In this document: piece by piece, positions 1 through 8,726 of the stretch | Layout of the letters: every line of letters starts with the position of its first letter | Numbering within the stretch: the stretch's first letter is position 1 | NCBI RefSeq assembly: GCF_027924605.1 | Contig: NZ_AP027042.1 | Coordinates: 3,325,524-3,389,523 of the forward strand | Length of the DNA: 64,000 bases | Direction: 5' to 3' | Source: Dyella sp. GSA-30 | GTDB lineage: Bacteria; Pseudomonadota; Gammaproteobacteria; Xanthomonadales; Rhodanobacteraceae | The notes under the pieces: model-generated | Told to the model about the DNA's origin: nothing | The model's input: only the letters and a program-made list of their open reading frames with translations | Databases searched by the model: none | Translations under genes and position numbers: made by a program

Positions 1-1
1 G

Positions 2-3000
2 GACACCAGCGGTCATTTTTGGGTGGCATCGCGGGCCGGTTTGCAGCGACGCGATCGCGATGGTCAGTTTCGCTGGGTGCGTCCGGACGGGAAATTGTTG
101 ATGGCCGATCGCGGCCAGACGCTGGCAGGGGACGAGCAAGGCGGCATGCTCGTGGTCAGCGGCCACCGCTTGTACCGCCTGATGCAGGATGCGTCGGGTG
201 ATTGGCGAGCGACACCCTTGTTCACCGACGCGCAGCTGCATACGGAGCGCGGGCTCGATCAGGTCGCCGCGGTATTTCACCATGCGGGAACCACCTGGTT
301 CGGCTGCGGCGGCGAACTCTGTCGCCTGAGCGCCGGGCAGCTCACGCGCTACGGTCCCGAGCAAGGCATTCCATCCGATCGATGGCTTGGCTTTCTTGGC
401 GCTCGCGATGGCAGCGTATGGGTGCGCGGCATCCACACGGTTCGCAGCCTGGCGACGGGTGCGAATCAGTTTGTCGCTCACGATATGCCTGGCGGGCACG
501 CCGATGTCGCCGCGTCGAGCATCGACCTGATCGAGGATCGCGCCGGGCGCATCCTGACCCGAACGGACATGGGTATCGGACGCTGGGATGGCGCGCGCTG
601 GGAATTGTTCGATACGGGTAACGGCCTTCCGGGTGTGGGCGTATCGTCCCTGCTAGCGGACCGGGATGGCATGGTGTGGTTGGGTACCTACGGTCGCGGC
701 ATTCTTTATTGGAGTAGCGCGGACGCGGTGGAGAACTGGACGGCTTCCCAAGGCGTGAGCGACAGCCTGATCTGGTCGATCGCACGCGCCGATGCCAGCA
801 GCGTGTGGATCGCTGGCGAAACGGGCGGCGAAGTGGTTGCGCCTGCTGAGGGCCGCGCACACCGTTGGCCGCTGACAGTTGCGCCGCCGAACCAGGCACA
901 TGCGGTGCTGGTGGATGCGCAGGGAGCCATCTGGTATTTCCTGTTCGATGGGCGCGTGCTGCGTTACGAGCCCGCCAATGGACACACGACGTCCATGGCC
1001 GTGTTGCCCTATCTGGTGCGTGGCGCATACATCGACCACACCGGAAGCATCTGGGCGTACACGCTCGGTGGGCTATACGAGGTCGATAGCCATACCGGCC
1101 AACTGACACGCGCCGCGCCGGAACTGATTCCGCAAACCATGTGCTCGGACCTTGCCGAGGATGCCGATGGCCGGCTGTGGCTGGCGTGCAGCTCGGGACT
1201 GTTCCGCCGCAACAGCCATGGCTGGTCAAAGGTGAGCGTGCAGCCGGCGGAGGCGCTTGGCGGTTACGAAAACGTGGCTGTGACCCAGGACGGGCGACTC
1301 TGGTTGAGTTCGCTACAGCCGGGCCTGATGGAAGGTCACGTCACCGATGCCGATCATGTAGATGCTCCCGCCGTAGCCGATCCGCTGCTTGCCGATACGC
1401 GTTTTTATTTTCTGCGCGCGGATCGGCGTGGCCGTCTCTGGGCGGGCGGCGGTAATGGCGTGGACGTGTTTGACGGTCACGGCTGGTCGCGGCTTTCCTC
1501 CCGTGATGGCTTGCTTTGGGAAGAGGCCAATCATGGTGCCTTCTACGCCGACAACGACGGCACGGTGTGGATCGGCACGCCAGTGGGCCTGACACACATA
1601 CTCAAGCCCGACCAGTTGCTGGCGCCGCGAAGCATCCATCCGCTGATTTTCTCGGCGCGTTATGGCGATCGCGAATTCGGAGCGCAGTCGCCGACGTTGG
1701 CCTTCGAGCATGCCGGTGCGCTGGTATTGCGCTTTGGCGTACTGGGCAACAGTGCGGGCAATCCAGTGCATTTCCGTTATCGCCTTTCAGGCGTCGACCG
1801 CGATTGGGTAGAGACGGCCCAGCGCGAAGTGCGTTACGCGTCGCTGCCTTCGGGGAGTTACCACTTCGAGCTGCAGGCGGTGGATATCAACCGACGTAGC
1901 GCGTCGGGCACGGTGGCGCTTTCCTTCGAGATCGCGCCGCCGTGGTGGAATACACCGTGGGCCTATCTGGGCACGGTGTTGCTCGCCTTGGTGTTGATCG
2001 CACTCGCATGGCGCTGGCGCACCAGTCTGCTGATCGCTCATGCAAAGCGTCTGGAGCGCCTCGTCGCCGATCGCACCTCCGAGCTACAACAATCTCTGCG
2101 TTCGCGCAGCATGCTGCTCGCCCATATCAGTCACGATCTGCGTTCGCCGCTGGGCGCCATTCTCGATGGTGTACGGCAATGGCGCATGGGGCAGGGAGAG
2201 CGCGACCATCCGCATGAGATCGAGCGGCATGTGCGCCAACAGATGGCCCTGATCGATGAACTGCTCGAGTTCTCGCGTGGTGAACTGATCGAGCTCGAAT
2301 TGATGCCGGCACCCGGCTATCTGCATAGCTTTCTTCAGCAGTTGGAGGAGGACGCTACGCTATTGGCGGAACGACAGCGCAACCGCCTGGAATACAACAT
2401 CGACGTGCATCTGCCGCCTGTAGTGACGGCGGATTTTCCCCGCCTGCGTCAAATACTGCTGAATCTGTTGGGCAATGCGGCAAAGTTCACTCACGACGGT
2501 GTCATACGCTTTGGGGTCACGACCATGCCTGCGGGACATGGCGGGATCGGCTTGCGCTTTGTGGTTGAAGACACCGGCATTGGCCTTGAACCGGGTGCTG
2601 TGGAACGGCTTTCTCAGCCGTTTGTCCGCGGCGACAACGCCAGCGGCCAACAGGGCAGCGGCCTTGGTCTGGCCATCGTGGCGCAACTGCTCCAACGGAT
2701 GGGTAGCCGTCTTGACGTCCAGTCCGTGGCGTCCGGTGGTAGCCGGTTCGAGTTCGAACTGGATCTGGCCAGCGCCGAGGAAGCGGATATCGAGCCGGTG
2801 CTGGAAAGCGGTGGCGATCTTGACGAGTTCGACGGGAAAGGGCGCAAGATTCTGGTGATCGAGGACATGCCGGACTTTCGCGCACTACTCTGCGATCTGC
2901 TGAACGGATGCGGCTTCATCAGCGTTCCGGTGGCCGAAGGCGGAGATGCCGTGGCAATCATGAGGCACGAGACGCCTGACCTGATCCTTCTGGGACAAGC

Positions 3001-3235
3001 CGGCAAGGCCGGCTGGCAGCTGTTGGAGGCGGTGCGCGGTGCGCATCCGCACATTCCGATACTTCTCTACGCATCAGTGCCGCCTGGCCGGCCAACGACC
3101 GTGCCCGCGCGGCTGATATTCGACCATGTGTTGCTTAAGCCATCAAACGCCAGTGAACTGCTTGTGCGGATCTTGCACTTGATGGATAACGCGAAGAAGG
3201 CGGAGGCCCCCGGGGTTTCGGTCACGCCAGCTTGA
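2..3235 (+). CDS. Hybrid sensor histidine kinase with beta-propeller sensor (5' end cut by window)
   Basis: The frame is open from the window edge, and the first codons already read like a propeller blade (GHFWVASRAGL), so the gene starts upstream. Numbering from the GTG at 23, about 550 residues of Reg_prop blades are followed by a Y_Y_Y domain (about 560-635), one membrane helix (about 645-665), a HisKA domain with phosphoacceptor His704 (HISHDLRSP), an HATPase_c domain with DTGIGL and GSGLGL boxes, and a C-terminal receiver (about 945-1055). The usual phosphoacceptor Asp of the receiver is Gly991 (DLILLG), although the late Lys (LLKP) is kept. The propeller probably senses an extracytoplasmic ligand, often an oligosaccharide in this architecture. 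No DNA-binding domain is fused. Its last 14 nt overlap the convergent chemoreceptor gene. Confidence 0.88.
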   Translation, partial: DTSGHFWVASRAGLQRRDRDGQFRWVRPDGKLLMADRGQTLAGDEQGGMLVVSGHRLYRLMQDASGDWRATPLFTDAQLHTERGLDQVAAVFHHAGTTWFGCGGELCRLSAGQLTRYGPEQGIPSDRWLGFLGARDGSVWVRGIHTVRSLATGANQFVAHDMPGGHADVAASSIDLIEDRAGRILTRTDMGIGRWDGARWELFDTGNGLPGVGVSSLLADRDGMVWLGTYGRGILYWSSADAVENWTASQGVSDSLIWSIARADASSVWIAGETGGEVVAPAEGRAHRWPLTVAPPNQAHAVLVDAQGAIWYFLFDGRVLRYEPANGHTTSMAVLPYLVRGAYIDHTGSIWAYTLGGLYEVDSHTGQLTRAAPELIPQTMCSDLAEDADGRLWLACSSGLFRRNSHGWSKVSVQPAEALGGYENVAVTQDGRLWLSSLQPGLMEGHVTDADHVDAPAVADPLLADTRFYFLRADRRGRLWAGGGNGVDVFDGHGWSRLSSRDGLLWEEANHGAFYADNDGTVWIGTPVGLTHILKPDQLLAPRSIHPLIFSARYGDREFGAQSPTLAFEHAGALVLRFGVLGNSAGNPVHFRYRLSGVDRDWVETAQREVRYASLPSGSYHFELQAVDINRRSASGTVALSFEIAPPWWNTPWAYLGTVLLALVLIALAWRWRTSLLIAHAKRLERLVADRTSELQQSLRSRSMLLAHISHDLRSPLGAILDGVRQWRMGQGERDHPHEIERHVRQQMALIDELLEFSRGELIELELMPAPGYLHSFLQQLEEDATLLAERQRNRLEYNIDVHLPPVVTADFPRLRQILLNLLGNAAKFTHDGVIRFGVTTMPAGHGGIGLRFVVEDTGIGLEPGAVERLSQPFVRGDNASGQQGSGLGLAIVAQLLQRMGSRLDVQSVASGGSRFEFELDLASAEEADIEPVLESGGDLDEFDGKGRKILVIEDMPDFRALLCDLLNGCGFISVPVAEGGDAVAIMRHETPDLILLGQAGKAGWQLLEAVRGAHPHIPILLYASVPPGRPTTVPARLIFDHVLLKPSNASELLVRILHLMDNAKKAEAPGVSVTPA

Positions 3236-5192
3236 ATCCCGAAACCATGTGCTCCAGTTGTCCGGCCTGCTCCTGCAGTGCCTTGGCGGCGGCCGTGGCC
3301 TCTTCGACCAAAGCAGCATTTTGCTGAGTCATCGCGTCGAGCTGAGACACGGCATGATTGATCTGGTCGATGCCCATGCTTTGTTCTTCGCTTGCGGTCA
3401 CGATCTCGCTCATCGACGTGGCCATATGACTCACGCGCGTCTGCAGTTCGGCGATCAGGTCGCCCACTTCCTGTACTGCACCAGCGCCCGCTTCGATACG
3501 TTCGGAGGATTCGTCGATCAGACGGTGGATATCCTTTGACGCTGCGCCCGAGCGCTGTGCGAGCAGTCGCACTTCATTGGCGACTACCGCAAACCCCCTG
3601 CCGTGGTTGCCGGCACGTGCGGCTTCAACCGAAGCGTTGAGTGAAAGCAGGTTGGTCTGGAACGCAATGCCATCCATCATGGCAGTGATTTCGGCGACGT
3701 GATAGGACGAATCGCGAATGTCCTGCATGGTCTGCATCACGTGCCTGGCGTTTTCATCGTTGCGAGCGGTGAGAGCCGCGACCTGACCGGCGATACCGTT
3801 GGCATGGCGTGCGTGATCGGCATTCTGCCTGACGGTGATGGAGAGTTGCTCCATCGATGCGGCTGTTTCCTCCAATGATGCTGCTTGCTCTTCCGTGCGC
3901 GCCGACAAATCGAGATTGCCCCCGGAGATCTGACGTGAAGCGGTCGCGATGGCTATGGCGCTCTGCTGCACCTCGAGCAACATACCTTGCAAACGCGCGA
4001 TAAAGCGGTTGAAGCTGTCGACAATGGCATTGAATTCGATGCCGCGGCCCTGCGCCAAGCGGCGGGTCAGGTCGGCTTCGCCGCTGGACAGTTCGTCGAT
4101 GTTTGTCTTGAGCAGGGCGAACTGGCGCATCAATAGGTCGATGCCGTACAGCATGACCAGCAGCAGAATGACTGCGAACGGCAATTGCACCATGGCCAGC
4201 CGATGCAGGATGCGTTCGCTGCTTGCGGTCAATGTCGTGGTGGGCAATGCGGTGGCGACATACCAGGGGCTGTCTTTGATCGGTTGTATGAACAGCGTGT
4301 AATCCTTGCCGCCTGACCGATAGCTGCTTTCGAATTCACGATCCGACGTAAGCCGATGCAATAGCTTGTCGATCGCTTCTGCCATCGGTAGCTGACTGCC
4401 TAGCGTGGAAACGTTCTTCAGTACGATGTCCTGCTTGAATAGACTGCTATTGCTGACGATCGTGCCATCACCCTCGAGGACAAGAATCTGCCCGCCGATA
4501 TGTTCCTCGGCCTTTGCGACCAGGGTATTGAAGAAGCCTAGCGTGAGGTCGATGGTGGATACGCCCCAAAGCTTGCCGTTACGGTAGATCGCCATGGCGC
4601 AATTGGTACGTGGCTGCGGGCTGGCGTCGTCCTGGTAGGCTGCGGCCCAGATGCATTGGCCCTGTGGGGCGACCTGGCCGGCCACGTGCCAGGGTTGCTC
4701 CCAGTATTTGAGCGCTTCGGACGTGTTCCAGTGCGTATTCAAGGCGAACCTGCTGTCGTCGCCTCGGGCATAAAAGGTGCTGTCTCGTTCCTTGTTCGCT
4801 TCGCGTTGGAACGGCAGTGGCCATATGCCGCCTCCGAACACATGAGGATCGCCATATTGATCGAGAATGCCCGGCAGCAGTCTGTCGACATCCGGGTTTC
4901 CCAGCAGAACCGCTGATTGGCTGATCGCGCGTGACTGCGACTGGATCTGAGTCATCTTGCGAGTGATTTCGACGCCGATAGCGTCGACCCGGTTATTGAC
5001 GACGACGCTTTCCAGTTGCTTGAGATCCGGAGCTACACGCAGGCGTATCACGGCAATCGTGGCCGCGGTGAGCAGCAGCAAAAAGGTGGCGATACCCAGC
5101 CCGTATCGGGCCCTGGTCGATGTGAACACTTCCATGAGATTGTCGCTTGCGGTTGTCCTTGTCCTAACCGGGTTATCGGTAAGTTCTTTCAA
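3222..5192 (-). CDS. Methyl-accepting chemotaxis protein with Cache-type sensor
   Basis: A 656-residue chemoreceptor. An N-terminal transmembrane helix (about 30-52) leads into a periplasmic dCache-like domain (about 55-320), a second helix (about 335-355), a HAMP segment and a long cytoplasmic coiled coil. The signalling tip (GIAFQTNLLSLNASVEAARAG, then GRGFAVVANEVR) is canonical and identifies the family firmly. It should bind a small ligand in the periplasm and control CheA/CheW; the ligand cannot be read from sequence. There is no CheB/CheR-tethering pentapeptide: the C-terminus is MVSGFKLA. It converges on and overlaps the end of the hybrid kinase by 14 nt and is monocistronic. ATG start. 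Confidence 0.93.
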   Translation of the reverse strand: MKELTDNPVRTRTTASDNLMEVFTSTRARYGLGIATFLLLLTAATIAVIRLRVAPDLKQLESVVVNNRVDAIGVEITRKMTQIQSQSRAISQSAVLLGNPDVDRLLPGILDQYGDPHVFGGGIWPLPFQREANKERDSTFYARGDDSRFALNTHWNTSEALKYWEQPWHVAGQVAPQGQCIWAAAYQDDASPQPRTNCAMAIYRNGKLWGVSTIDLTLGFFNTLVAKAEEHIGGQILVLEGDGTIVSNSSLFKQDIVLKNVSTLGSQLPMAEAIDKLLHRLTSDREFESSYRSGGKDYTLFIQPIKDSPWYVATALPTTTLTASSERILHRLAMVQLPFAVILLLVMLYGIDLLMRQFALLKTNIDELSSGEADLTRRLAQGRGIEFNAIVDSFNRFIARLQGMLLEVQQSAIAIATASRQISGGNLDLSARTEEQAASLEETAASMEQLSITVRQNADHARHANGIAGQVAALTARNDENARHVMQTMQDIRDSSYHVAEITAMMDGIAFQTNLLSLNASVEAARAGNHGRGFAVVANEVRLLAQRSGAASKDIHRLIDESSERIEAGAGAVQEVGDLIAELQTRVSHMATSMSEIVTASEEQSMGIDQINHAVSQLDAMTQQNAALVEEATAAAKALQEQAGQLEHMVSGFKLA

Positions 5193-5623
5193 GTCTTGAA
5201 TCAGGCCTTTCCAGACGACGCTTGTTCATGAGTCGGGACACTCCCCGGCCTCGCCGTTGTCAGGCATCGAAAGCTGCGTTGCGAGAAAGCGTCCGTTGAT
5301 GGAGGCCAGGGAAGGGCAGGCTGGAAAGGTCGCCAGGCGTACGAACTTTCGGCCATTCAGGCATTGACTCTGCCGCGTTGCACCAAGACAATATGCGGGC
5401 CGTCCGGCGCGCTGCGCCCTCGGCATTCCTGCCCGACCAAACCAAGGCATATGGACGTTTACCCTAGTCGCAACGTCGACATCCGCGAGCATCGGGTGCC
5501 GGCATTGCATAACAAGCTGATTGTCTGCGGCGACCGCCTGCGGTCGGCTGGCGCTTTCCTGGACTAGGGAAGACCGGCCCACTCCTGACGGTTGCCACAG
5601 GCACCGTTACAAGGAGATGGGCC
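5193..5623. other. Gene-free spacer: chemoreceptor promoter side and mgtA leader region
   Basis: About 430 nt between the divergent chemoreceptor and mgtA leader ORF. The reading frames here are short and look like noise. A small hairpin lies at about 5588-5607 (ACGGTTGCC / GGCACCGT, one bulge), just before the strong Shine-Dalgarno AAGGAG at 5611-5616. Promoters of both genes must lie here, but I cannot assign -35/-10 boxes. Confidence 0.5.
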
Positions 5624-5647
5624 ATGAGGCTCCTTCGTGGTTTTTTT
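5622..5647 (+). promoter_or_regulatory. Terminator-like hairpin overlapping the leader ORF start (candidate attenuator)
   Basis: CCATGA (5622-5627) pairs with TCGTGG (5635-5640), including one T-G pair, around a 7-nt loop, and seven T residues (5641-5647) follow directly. This is the layout of an intrinsic terminator. A competing pairing, AAGGAG (5611-5616) with CTCCTT (5630-5635), would hide the Shine-Dalgarno of the leader ORF. The two folds share bases, so they exclude each other. Function is inferred. Confidence 0.45.
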
Positions 5648-5818
5648 CGTTTGCGCACCGCAGGCCAGTTCCTGTCGGGCCGTCGTGACGCATCCCGCCG
5701 TTCCTGGTCGATTACCGTGCCCGAACCGTTGGTAAAGCCGGTGCAGCCGGCCACACCGCGGCACGACCATGCCGTGCCGCAAGCGCGCGCTCACATGCAG
5801 CTGATATCCAGCCACTGA
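5624..5818 (+). CDS. Proline-rich leader peptide upstream of mgtA (MgtL-like role proposed)
   Basis: A 64-codon ORF with a near-ideal Shine-Dalgarno (AAGGAG, 7-nt spacing) that ends 37 nt before mgtA. The product has a basic N-terminal half (many Arg) and a Pro-dense C-terminal stretch, roughly residues 33-51: TVPEPLVKPVQPATP and then a further Pro. Nothing marks it as an enzyme or membrane protein. In enterobacteria the mgtA transcript carries a short Pro/acid-rich leader ORF (mgtL) whose translation controls entry into mgtA. Position, Pro clustering and the hairpin over the start codon suggest the same logic here, though no sequence homology to MgtL is claimed. It could instead be a chance ORF. 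Confidence 0.5.
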   Translation: MRLLRGFFRLRTAGQFLSGRRDASRRSWSITVPEPLVKPVQPATPRHDHAVPQARAHMQLISSH

Positions 5819-5855
5819 TTCGCCACCTGTTTCATCGCATTCCCGGAAGCGAATC

Positions 5856-8531
5856 ATGACCAAGCAGTCCTCCCACGTCGCCGCGGACAAGGCGACCGGC
5901 AAAGGTGCGCCAGCGCCGGTGCGCATCGCCGTTGCGCTCGAAGCGTTCCGGCATAACGAGGCGTTGCTCGCTGCGCTGGACACCAGCGCGGCTGGCCTCA
6001 ATGAAGAGCAGATTGCCAGTCGCCTGGATCGCGATGGCGTAAACGAGGTCTCGCACGAGAAGCCGCCGCATTGGGGGCTTCAACTGCTGCATGCGTTCAA
6101 GAACCCGTTCATCGTGGTGCTGCTGGTGCTCGCTGGCGTGCAGCTGGCGACCGATCACACCAATCTGACCGGCCCGACCATCATCTCGGCGATGGTCTGC
6201 ATCAGCGTGTTCCTCAGCTTTACCCAGGAATACCGTTCGTCGAAGGCCGCCGAGAAGTTGAAGGCGATGGTGCGCAATACCGCAACGGTGACGCGCCGTG
6301 CCTCGGACGGGCATAGCGAACGTATCGAAGTGCCGGTCGCCGAACTCGTTGCCGGCGATATCGTGCATCTGGCCGCCGGCGACATGGTGCCCGCCGACCT
6401 GCGTCTGCTGAGCGCGAAAGACCTGTTCATCAGCCAGGCCATCCTGACCGGCGAATCGCTGCCGGTAGAGAAAGCGGCGCCGGCGCGTGGCGACAAGGAC
6501 ATTTCTGGCGAACGGCCATCCGACGCGGCCGACAATCCGCTGGATCTCGCCACCGTCTGCTACATGGGCACCAACGTGGTGAGCGGCACGGCTACAGCAG
6601 TCGTGGTAGCTACCGGCCCGCGCAGCTATCTGGGTTCGCTGGCGCGCACCGTCGTCGGCCAACGCGTGCAGACCAGCTTCGACCGCGGCGTGAAGAGCGT
6701 GAGCTGGCTGCTGATCCGCTTCATGGCGGTGATGGTGCCGATCGTCTTCGTCATCAATGGCCTGGACAAGCACGACTGGCTGCAGGCGTTCCTGTTCGCG
6801 CTATCGGTGGCGGTCGGCCTGACGCCCGAGATGCTGCCGTTGATCGTCACCGCGAACCTGGCCAAGGGTGCCATCGCGATGTCGCGCCGCAAGGTCGTGG
6901 TCAAGCGCCTCAACGCGATCCAGAACTTTGGCGCGATGGACGTGCTGTGCACCGACAAGACCGGCACACTCACGCTGGACAAGATCGTGCTGGAGCGCCA
7001 CCTCGACCTGCACGGCGAGGATTCGCAGGAAGCACTGGAATACGGCTACCTCAACAGCCGCTTCCAGACCGGCCTGAAGAACCTGATGGACAAGGCGGTA
7101 CTGGAGCACCGCGACCTCGAGCCGACCGCTGCGCGTTATCACATCGTCGACGAGATTCCGTTCGACTTTCAGCGTCGCCGTATGTCGGTGGTGGTGACCA
7201 ACGGCGACGGCAGCGAGTTGCTGGTGTGCAAGGGCGCGGTCGAGGAAATGCTGTCGATCTGTGCGTACGCCAAGGCGGGTGATGACATCCTGCCGATGAC
7301 CGACGCGCAGCGCGACAGCATCAAGGCAATGACCCGGCACCTCAACGAGGATGGCCTGCGCGTGTTGGTGGTGGCGATCAAGCGTCAGCCGCCGGCCGGT
7401 GGCCGCCCCTATGGCGTGGCCGACGAAAAGGACATGATCGCGGTGGGCTGCCTGGCCTTCCTCGATCCGCCCAAGGATACCGCCGGCAAGGCCATCGCCG
7501 CTCTGCACCATCACGGTGTAGAGGTGAAGGTGATCACCGGCGACAACGAAGCGGTGACGCGCAAGATCTGCCGTGAAGTCGGCCTGGACGTAGAGCATTC
7601 GGCCCAGGGCAAGCATATCGAGCCGCTGGACGATGCTGCGCTGGACGAGCTGGTCGCGCGCACCACGGTGTTCGCGAAGATGTCGCCGTTGCAAAAGGCG
7701 CGCGTGGTCAAGTCGCTGCAGCGCCAGGGCCACACCGTCGGCTTTCTCGGTGACGGCATCAACGATGCACCGGCATTGCGCGAAGCGGACGTGGGGATCT
7801 CGGTAGATACCGCCACCGATATCGCCAAGGAGTCGGCCGATATCATCTTGCTCGAAAAGAACCTGATGGTGCTGGAAGAAGGCGTGATCGAAGGGCGTAT
7901 CACCTTCGGCAACATCATCAAGTACATCAAGATGACCGCCAGCTCCAACTTCGGCAACATGTTCTCAGTGCTGGTGGCGAGTGCGTTCCTGCCGTTCCTG
8001 CCGATGCTGCCGCTACAACTGCTGGTGCTGGACTTGCTGTATCACACCTCGCAATTGTCGATTCCGTTCGATCGCATGGACGACGAATACCTGCGCAAGC
8101 CGCGCAAGTGGGATGCCAGTGATATCGGTCGCTTCATGGTGTGGATCGGCCCGGTCAGCTCGATTTTCGATATCACGACGTATTGGCTGTTGTGGCACGT
8201 GTTCGGCGCGAACTCGCCCGAGCATCAGTCGTTCTTCCAGACCGGCTGGTTTGTCGAGAGCCTGCTGACCCAGACCTTGATCGTGCACATGATCCGCACG
8301 CGCAAGATCCCGTTCCTGCAAAGCATCGCCGCCGCACCGGTCCTGGCATTGACCGTTGCCGCCATCCTGGTCGGCATGGTGTTGCCATTTACCGGGCTCG
8401 GGGCGAAGTTCGGGATGGTTCCCTTGCCGGCGGTGTACTTCGCCTGGGTGGGGGTGACTGTGCTCACCTATTGCGTGCTGACACAGGTCATGAAGTTGAT
8501 CTATATCCGTCGCTACGGGCGTTGGCTCTGA
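5856..8531 (+). CDS. mgtA: Magnesium-importing P-type ATPase (P3B type)
   Basis: An 891-residue inner-membrane pump, close to the usual ~900 for MgtA/MgtB. The N-terminal cation-ATPase domain precedes the actuator motif LTGES, the phosphorylation motif DKTGTLT with catalytic Asp367, the TGDN loop and the hinge GDGINDAP. The C-terminal transmembrane block (from about residue 700) ends in a short basic tail. Length and overall pattern match Mg2+ importers rather than Ca2+ or heavy-metal pumps; there are no CPC or His-rich metal motifs. It would bring Mg2+ into the cytoplasm when Mg2+ is scarce. The preceding 250 nt hold a leader ORF and attenuator-like hairpin. The Shine-Dalgarno at this ATG is weak, so translation may depend on the leader. 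Confidence 0.95.
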   Translation: MTKQSSHVAADKATGKGAPAPVRIAVALEAFRHNEALLAALDTSAAGLNEEQIASRLDRDGVNEVSHEKPPHWGLQLLHAFKNPFIVVLLVLAGVQLATDHTNLTGPTIISAMVCISVFLSFTQEYRSSKAAEKLKAMVRNTATVTRRASDGHSERIEVPVAELVAGDIVHLAAGDMVPADLRLLSAKDLFISQAILTGESLPVEKAAPARGDKDISGERPSDAADNPLDLATVCYMGTNVVSGTATAVVVATGPRSYLGSLARTVVGQRVQTSFDRGVKSVSWLLIRFMAVMVPIVFVINGLDKHDWLQAFLFALSVAVGLTPEMLPLIVTANLAKGAIAMSRRKVVVKRLNAIQNFGAMDVLCTDKTGTLTLDKIVLERHLDLHGEDSQEALEYGYLNSRFQTGLKNLMDKAVLEHRDLEPTAARYHIVDEIPFDFQRRRMSVVVTNGDGSELLVCKGAVEEMLSICAYAKAGDDILPMTDAQRDSIKAMTRHLNEDGLRVLVVAIKRQPPAGGRPYGVADEKDMIAVGCLAFLDPPKDTAGKAIAALHHHGVEVKVITGDNEAVTRKICREVGLDVEHSAQGKHIEPLDDAALDELVARTTVFAKMSPLQKARVVKSLQRQGHTVGFLGDGINDAPALREADVGISVDTATDIAKESADIILLEKNLMVLEEGVIEGRITFGNIIKYIKMTASSNFGNMFSVLVASAFLPFLPMLPLQLLVLDLLYHTSQLSIPFDRMDDEYLRKPRKWDASDIGRFMVWIGPVSSIFDITTYWLLWHVFGANSPEHQSFFQTGWFVESLLTQTLIVHMIRTRKIPFLQSIAAAPVLALTVAAILVGMVLPFTGLGAKFGMVPLPAVYFAWVGVTVLTYCVLTQVMKLIYIRRYGRWL

Positions 8532-8586
8532 GGACTGCGTAGAGTTCGACGCGACGACCGCGTGCACGGTCGTCGTGTGATGGGAC

Positions 8587-8659
8587 GGTCGCGACTGAAG
8601 TCGCTCCTACAAAACTGGCCAAACATCGCTATCTTGTAGGAGCGACTTCAGTCGCGACC
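8587..8659. repeat. REP-like palindromic element
   Basis: Two perfectly complementary 26-bp arms (8587-8612 and 8634-8659) flank a 21-nt spacer. The core, GTAGGAGCGACTTCAGTCGC, is a motif I recognise from REP-type extragenic repeats of pseudomonads and xanthomonads. It sits between mgtA and the phosphate cotransporter gene and could act as a transcription terminator or mRNA stabiliser. Confidence 0.8.
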
Positions 8660-8726
8660 ATGCGTCACGGATGGAACCGTTCCCGCCAGCCCAGTGGCTT
8701 TCGTACCTCACTCAAGGAGCACCGAC

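Noticed and set aside
342-1229. Antisense frame of 295 codons within the sensor kinase
   Set aside because: Same GC-rich shadow effect; Arg/Pro/Cys-rich with no fold signature.
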